DNA from: JABDQZ01 sp050049775
Lineage (GTDB): Bacteria > Pseudomonadota > Gammaproteobacteria > Chromatiales > Chromatiaceae
NCBI GenBank assembly: GCA_050049775.1
Contig: JASFVP010000007.1
Span: 27,009-91,008 of the forward strand
Length of the DNA: 64,000 nt
Direction: 5' to 3'
Below the pieces are notes generated by a model. The model had not been told where the DNA came from, searched no databases, and saw only the letters and a list, made by a program, of their open reading frames with translations. The position numbers and the translations under genes were made by a program. The number at the start of each line of letters is the position of its first letter. Positions within the stretch are counted from its first letter, which is position 1. Positions 60,824-64,000 of this stretch are shown piece after piece.

Positions 60824-60897
60824 TTGGTCGAGAAGTCACGACGAGATGACGAATTCGGGGCATGCCTGATGAGGCTCTGGAGGCGGTTCTATAACTA
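60824..60897. repeat. 74-bp repeat beside a terminator, copy A
   Basis: Runs TTGG ... ATAACTA and matches 62248-62321 over its whole 74 bases without gaps (shared CGAG, TTC-GG, TGATGA, GGCGGTTCT among others). Each copy follows a terminator-type hairpin. Function unknown. Confidence 0.45.
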
Positions 60898-60931
60898 AGG
60901 AGTTTGATTCAACACTTCCCTGTGTCTGGGT

Positions 60932-61108
60932 TTCGGACTGCATAGAGCAAAGGCCTGTGCTTGCCCATCATGTCAGACGCAACTGATTGACAAGGACAAA
61001 TGAAGCTATTGGTGATTCGTGGGAGAAGCCAGGATCAGTAGCGGCACCGGCGCCATTTTCAATATGACGCCTTCCCCGGGCTACCTGTTGTCTGGAAAAT
61101 GCAGAGGA
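60932..61108 (+). pseudogene. Decayed 3' fragment of an mqo gene
   Basis: Aligns with the end of mqo (55977-56160): GCCCATCATGTC, CAAGGACAAA, CACCGGCG..GGCGCCAT, TTCAATATGACGCCTTCCCC and CTGGAAAATGCAGAGG all recur in order. Small deletions break the frame and there is no 5' part. Remains of a second copy or of a duplicated segment. Confidence 0.75.
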
Positions 61109-61338
61109 TGATGACGCGGCTGAAAATACTTAAGAGTAAATTCCATAAATGTTCAAAATCCCCACCGTCTCCTTCGTTTTTGCTTTTATTAATTCCCCAA
61201 CAGAAGTGTCAGAATTATTTACACCATTGATGCTCACCAATGTACCTAAGTGCCAAGTCATTGATTTTATTGGCGTGGCATAAGTATTGCTTAGCAACCT
61301 GATGTTAATAAAACTTTAACATTTGGGAGTATCTTCTT

Positions 61339-62019
61339 ATGGATATCAGGAAAATTCTGTTTGCGTTGTTTTTTATTGCTTTATTCATTACCCAGAGCGC
61401 TGGTGCGGTCGTGCTATTTGAAGAAGACTTTTCAGATAATAGTGCTGGTTGGACTTTGGGAACCGATTGGGAGATTGGTCCCGCAGTGCTTGGCCCAACA
61501 GGCGGAGGGGGAACGTCAGGAAGCCATGACCCGGAATTCGATCATACTCCTACCGCAGACAACGGACTGGCAGGTGTGATCATTGGCGGTAACACTTCGA
61601 ATACTCTGCATCCTTTTTACTATTTGACGAGCCCTGTTATCAATACTGCTGGTGCCGGCGATTTGACTCTCGAATTTTACCGCTGGTTGGCAAGTGATTA
61701 TACGCCTTACATCCAAAATGCTATCGAAGTATTTGATGGTACTGTCTGGAATACCATCTGGCTGTCTGGCCCATCTCCCGCGATCGTCGATACTAGCTGG
61801 TTACTGCAGACATTTGATATTTCCAGCTATGCAAATGCATCCATGCAAGTGCGTTTCGGATACAATGTTGCTAGCAGCGGAAACTGGTCAGTACCGAGTT
61901 GGTCATTGGATGACATCTCCATTTTTTCTGCAGAGTCTACAGTTCCTGTACCAGCCCCGCTTGCCCTTTTAGGTCTAGGTATACTCGGACTTGCGTGGAA
62001 CCAACGCCGCAAAGCCTAA
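61339..62019 (+). CDS. PEP-CTERM protein, second in the window
   Basis: 226 residues. Signal peptide ending SAGA, then a beta-rich domain (VLFEEDFSDNSAGWTLGTDWEI, LTLEFYRWLASDYTPY, MQVRFGYNVASSGNWS) and C-terminal sorting signal VPVPAPLALLGLGILGLAW with a basic end QRRKA, a variant of the PEP motif. Preceded by GGGAG ribosome site and followed by a terminator. The domain resembles MAM/CBM-like beta-sandwiches. Confidence 0.8.
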   Translation: MDIRKILFALFFIALFITQSAGAVVLFEEDFSDNSAGWTLGTDWEIGPAVLGPTGGGGTSGSHDPEFDHTPTADNGLAGVIIGGNTSNTLHPFYYLTSPVINTAGAGDLTLEFYRWLASDYTPYIQNAIEVFDGTVWNTIWLSGPSPAIVDTSWLLQTFDISSYANASMQVRFGYNVASSGNWSVPSWSLDDISIFSAESTVPVPAPLALLGLGILGLAWNQRRKA

Positions 62020-62080
62020 TGGTTGATTTAAGATTGCTGTAGCACCAACGCTACCAGCAATTACTATCATCCAGGACAAG

Positions 62081-62108
62081 AGCCATCTCATTTGAGGTGG
62101 CTTTTTGT
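62081..62108 (+). terminator. Terminator after the second PEP-CTERM gene
   Basis: AGCCATCTCA and GAGGTGGCT pair (one G-T) and are followed by TTTTTGTTTTG. About 60 bp after the stop. Typical intrinsic terminator. Confidence 0.75.
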
Positions 62109-62208
62109 TTTGTACGACTTTCGCTGCTTTGGTCGATTTGCCAACCAGCGCGAAAAGCTCAAAGCAATATTGCCAAACTCCTTCGTTTTCACCTTCTTTA
62201 ATGGTCTA

Positions 62209-62247
62209 TAACGAAACAAGCCCACGCGAGGTGGGCTTGTTTCGTTA
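62209..62247. terminator. Perfect 17-bp hairpin terminator
   Basis: TAACGAAACAAGCCCAC and its exact inverse enclose a five-base loop (GCGAG). AT-rich at both bases, so it could stop transcription on both strands. Confidence 0.6.
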
Positions 62248-62321
62248 TTGGCGCGCGGCCAGAACGAGCTTGCGAGTTCAGGTCATACTTGATGAAACGC
62301 CAAAGGCGGTTCTCAGTACCT
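62248..62321. repeat. 74-bp repeat beside a terminator, copy B
   Basis: See 60824-60897. It begins TTGGCGCGC, which is also the CCA-side beginning (as read on the plus strand) of the tRNA-Arg gene at 62470, and ends just before CCTGAAGAGATT, also shared with that tRNA's 3' half. Confidence 0.5.
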
Positions 62322-62439
62322 GAAGAGATTACTCGGGCATACTGCCCTCGCCCTTCGGGCCAACCTCCGGCTGTTCGAAATTGCTGACACAATTTTGTCG
62401 AACTCCTTCGCTCTCATTTCTCTAAGACCCATAAACAAA

Positions 62440-62463
62440 AAAACCCGCACAAGTGCGGGTTTT
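62440..62463 (-). terminator. Terminator of the tRNA-Arg gene
   Basis: On the minus strand, ACCCGCAC/GTGCGGGT with a TT loop, followed by TTTTTTT. Begins about 8 bp after the tRNA 3' end. Confidence 0.75.
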
Positions 62464-62470
62464 CGGAAGT

Positions 62471-62547
62471 TGGCGCGCCTGAAGAGATTCGAACTCCTGA
62501 CCGCTCGGTTCGTAGCCGAGTACTCTATCCAGCTGAGCTACAGGCGC
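62471..62547 (-). tRNA. tRNA-Arg (ACG)
   Basis: 77 bases on the minus strand from GCGCCTGTAGCTCAGCTGG to CCA (encoded). Acceptor stem GCGCCTG/CAGGCGC, D arm GCTC-AGCTGGATA-GAGT, anticodon arm CTCGG-CTACGAA-CCGAG with anticodon ACG, T arm CAGGAGTTCGAATCTCTTC. All stems fold. Confidence 0.95.
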
Positions 62548-62720
62548 ATGCTTGCTGAACTTCAGCAAGGTCGCGCATTTTGCGCATATCCGGCGCTGTT
62601 GTCAATGCCAATTCCCCCTCCGGCGACCGGCAAATGCCTGTTTTGCCGCGCTAAAGTTTGTTCGCTCGTGTGTCGATAGCAAATCGACAACAAAAGGAAT
62701 TTTCCAGACAGGAGAACAAC

Positions 62721-63098
62721 ATGGCAGCAATTCTGGCGGTAGACGATCAAAAAGTAATGCGTGACCTGGTTAATGCGGTACTGGCCGCTGAAGGCCATCA
62801 GGTGACCACGGCCGAGGATGGCGTCGAGGCGCTGGCACTGGCGCGCGAACACAGCTTTGACCTGGTGCTGTCCGACATCAACATGCCGAACATGAATGGC
62901 ATCAGCCTGGTCAGCAAGCTGCGCCGCCTGGATCACTTCGAGGGCGTGCCGATCATCATGCTGACCACCGAAAGCGGCGATTTCAAGAAGGACAAGGCGA
63001 AAAAGCTGGGCGCCAACGGCTGGCTGCTCAAACCATTTGAACCGGAACGTCTCGTCAACGCCGTCAATGTCACCCTGCAAAAAGCCGGTAAAGCCTGA
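62721..63098 (+). CDS. CheY-like response regulator
   Basis: 125 residues, a receiver domain only, ATG 62721 with AGGAGA upstream. Conserved sites: LAVDDQKVMRDL (acidic pair), phospho-Asp in VLSDINMPNMNG (about residue 54), Thr in IIMLTTES, and Lys in WLLKPFEP. Single-domain type, as for CheY. Partner kinase may be the SSS-domain kinase that begins 250 bp downstream. Confidence 0.85.
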   Translation: MAAILAVDDQKVMRDLVNAVLAAEGHQVTTAEDGVEALALAREHSFDLVLSDINMPNMNGISLVSKLRRLDHFEGVPIIMLTTESGDFKKDKAKKLGANGWLLKPFEPERLVNAVNVTLQKAGKA

Positions 63099-63111
63099 TC
63101 CGAGCCTTTAC

Positions 63112-63148
63112 AGATTACGCCGAAACCACTGATTCATCGGCGTAATCT
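63112..63148. promoter_or_regulatory. 12-bp inverted repeat after the CheY-like gene
   Basis: AGATTACGCCGA and TCGGCGTAATCT are perfect inverses separated by 13 bases, 14 bp after the stop codon. Could be a transcript-end hairpin or an operator of the downstream genes. Confidence 0.45.
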
Positions 63149-63165
63149 GGGATAAACTGGCGTTT

Positions 63166-63357
63166 ATGCCAGACAAAACCCTGAAATCCCGCCGCGAAAA
63201 ATCCATCGCCGTCGCCCTGTTATTTCTGTTTGTCCTGCTGACCCCCTTTAATCACTGGTGGGCACAGCCGCAAAGCCACTGGTTTGTGCCGTACCTGCTG
63301 TGGCTGCTGGCGATTGTGCTGGTGGCGCTGATCCAGTTGCTGACACGCCGTCAATGA
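63166..63357 (+). CDS. Small membrane protein
   Basis: 63 residues with two helices (AVALLFLFVLLTP and VPYLLWLLAIVLVALI), overlapping the kinase gene start by 4 bp. Similar to the short membrane proteins encoded before SSS transporters or CbrA-type kinases. Function unknown. Confidence 0.65.
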   Translation: MPDKTLKSRREKSIAVALLFLFVLLTPFNHWWAQPQSHWFVPYLLWLLAIVLVALIQLLTRRQ

Positions 63358-64000
63358 CATTCGAGCTGAGCATTCTGTTCGCCGCCGGCGTGCTCTACCT
63401 GGGCCTGCTGTTCCTGCTTGCCTACGCCACCGAAAGCGGTCAACTACCGAACCGCTGGGTCAGTCACCCGCTGGTCTACACCCTGTCGCTGGGCGTGTAC
63501 GCGTCGTCCTGGACCTATTACGGCAGTGTCGGCTTTGCCGGTTCGTCCGGTTTCCAGTTCCTGACCATTTACCTCGGCGTGACGCTGGCCTTCATGCTCA
63601 GCCCGGTGCTGCTGCAGCCGATCCTGAACCTGACGCGCGAACACCAGCTGACCTCGCTGGCCGACCTGTTCGCTTTTCGCTACCGCAGCCAGACGGTTGG
63701 CGTGCTGGTAACCCTGTTCATGCTGATCGGCACCCTGCCCTACATCGCCTTGCAGATACGCGCCGTGACGCAATCGCTGCATGTGCTGACGCAGGAAGCC
63801 ACACCGGAAATCCTGGCACTGGGCTTTTGCACTACCCTGATGTTGTTCGCCATCCTGTTCGGCGCCCGGCATGTCTCGCCGCGCGAAAAGCACCGCGGTC
63901 TGGTGGCAGCGATTGCGTTTGAATCGTTGATCAAATTGCTGGCGCTGCTGGTGGTCGGCTTTTATGCGTTGTTCGGTATTTTCGGCGGCCCGGCGCAGCT
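63354..64000 (+). CDS. SSS-domain sensor histidine kinase, N-terminal part
   Basis: Open to the window end (215 residues shown). All helices so far: LSLGVYASSWTYYGSVGFAG (the conserved YASSWTYYG of SSS-fused kinases), LTREHQLTSLADLFAFRYRS and TLPYIALQIRAVTQS. The CbrA-type kinase continues with PAS, histidine kinase and ATPase domains beyond the window. Likely senses carbon or nitrogen sources and couples with the nearby response regulator. Confidence 0.75.
   Translation, partial: MTFELSILFAAGVLYLGLLFLLAYATESGQLPNRWVSHPLVYTLSLGVYASSWTYYGSVGFAGSSGFQFLTIYLGVTLAFMLSPVLLQPILNLTREHQLTSLADLFAFRYRSQTVGVLVTLFMLIGTLPYIALQIRAVTQSLHVLTQEATPEILALGFCTTLMLFAILFGARHVSPREKHRGLVAAIAFESLIKLLALLVVGFYALFGIFGGPAQ

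Noticed and set aside
62198..62392. A 64-codon minus-strand frame with TSSARSGRAP-like wording
   Set aside because: Made up of repeat block B and a terminator hairpin, not of coding sequence.

Overview
The window is a piece of a gammaproteobacterial chromosome. The host genes are moderately GC-rich. They include a complete Rnf complex joined to a nifL-nifA-nifB locus in the arrangement of the Azotobacter vinelandii minor nif cluster, a modABC molybdate transporter, two PEP-CTERM proteins, a glyoxylate shunt with malate:quinone oxidoreductase, and a Fur-controlled TonB receptor operon. A diazotrophic, probably aquatic or sediment-living gammaproteobacterium fits best. I cannot name the genus.

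Layout. 1-2.2 kb: a truncated secreted protein, a small membrane protein and a sodium:solute symporter. 2.4-5.2 kb: AT-rich hypothetical genes, mostly on the minus strand, with one good attC-like site and pieces of others. 5.4-14.8 kb (minus): draG, nifQ, two [2Fe-2S] ferredoxins, a flavodiiron protein, nifO, a small unknown gene, fdxN, nifB, nifA and nifL. 15.2-23.2 kb (plus): rnfABCDGE, rnfH and modABC. Between nifL and rnfA lie three TGT-N10-ACA NifA sites, two of them forming a perfect 17-bp inverted repeat, and a sigma-54 promoter faces nifL. nifB has its own sigma-54 promoter and NifA site. 23.4-28.3 kb: a PEP-CTERM LamG protein, a rhomboid protein, lipoproteins, a frameshifted gene and a PilZ protein. 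28.5-31 kb: a GH13 sucrose-phosphorylase-like enzyme with a HAD phosphatase, likely compatible-solute turnover. 31.1-32.4 kb: a second cassette-like cluster. 32.4-37.9 kb: SnoaL-like protein, small membrane proteins, a beta-barrel protein, a YjgR-type ATPase, an MscS channel and an amidohydrolase. 38-42.3 kb: a molybdenum hydroxylase (small and large subunits) with its maturation proteins XdhC and MocA. 42.3-44.9 kb: a third cassette-like cluster carrying GIY-YIG, winged-helix, HEPN-like and TIR-like proteins. 45-50.8 kb: gene debris, MarC, a BCCT transporter, a porin, a CysB-type LysR regulator and an RraA-like protein. 51-56.3 kb: isocitrate lyase, malate synthase G and Mqo. 56.3-60.7 kb: an iron-uptake operon (TonB receptor, two small membrane proteins, PepSY protein) behind a Fur box. 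60.9-64 kb: an mqo remnant, a second PEP-CTERM protein, tRNA-Arg(ACG), a CheY-like regulator and the start of an SSS-domain sensor kinase.

How it fits together. Rnf can drive low-potential electrons to nitrogenase, ModABC and NifQ supply molybdenum, NifB makes the cofactor precursor, and NifL/NifA gate all of this on redox and nitrogen. The flavodiiron protein with two ferredoxins inside the nif operon suggests oxygen or NO removal tied to nitrogen fixation. The most unusual signal is three separate AT-rich clusters of small genes bounded by attC-like imperfect hairpins with extrahelical bases and no integrase in view: dispersed integron cassette clusters (CALIN-like). One of them carries proteins of defence-associated types.
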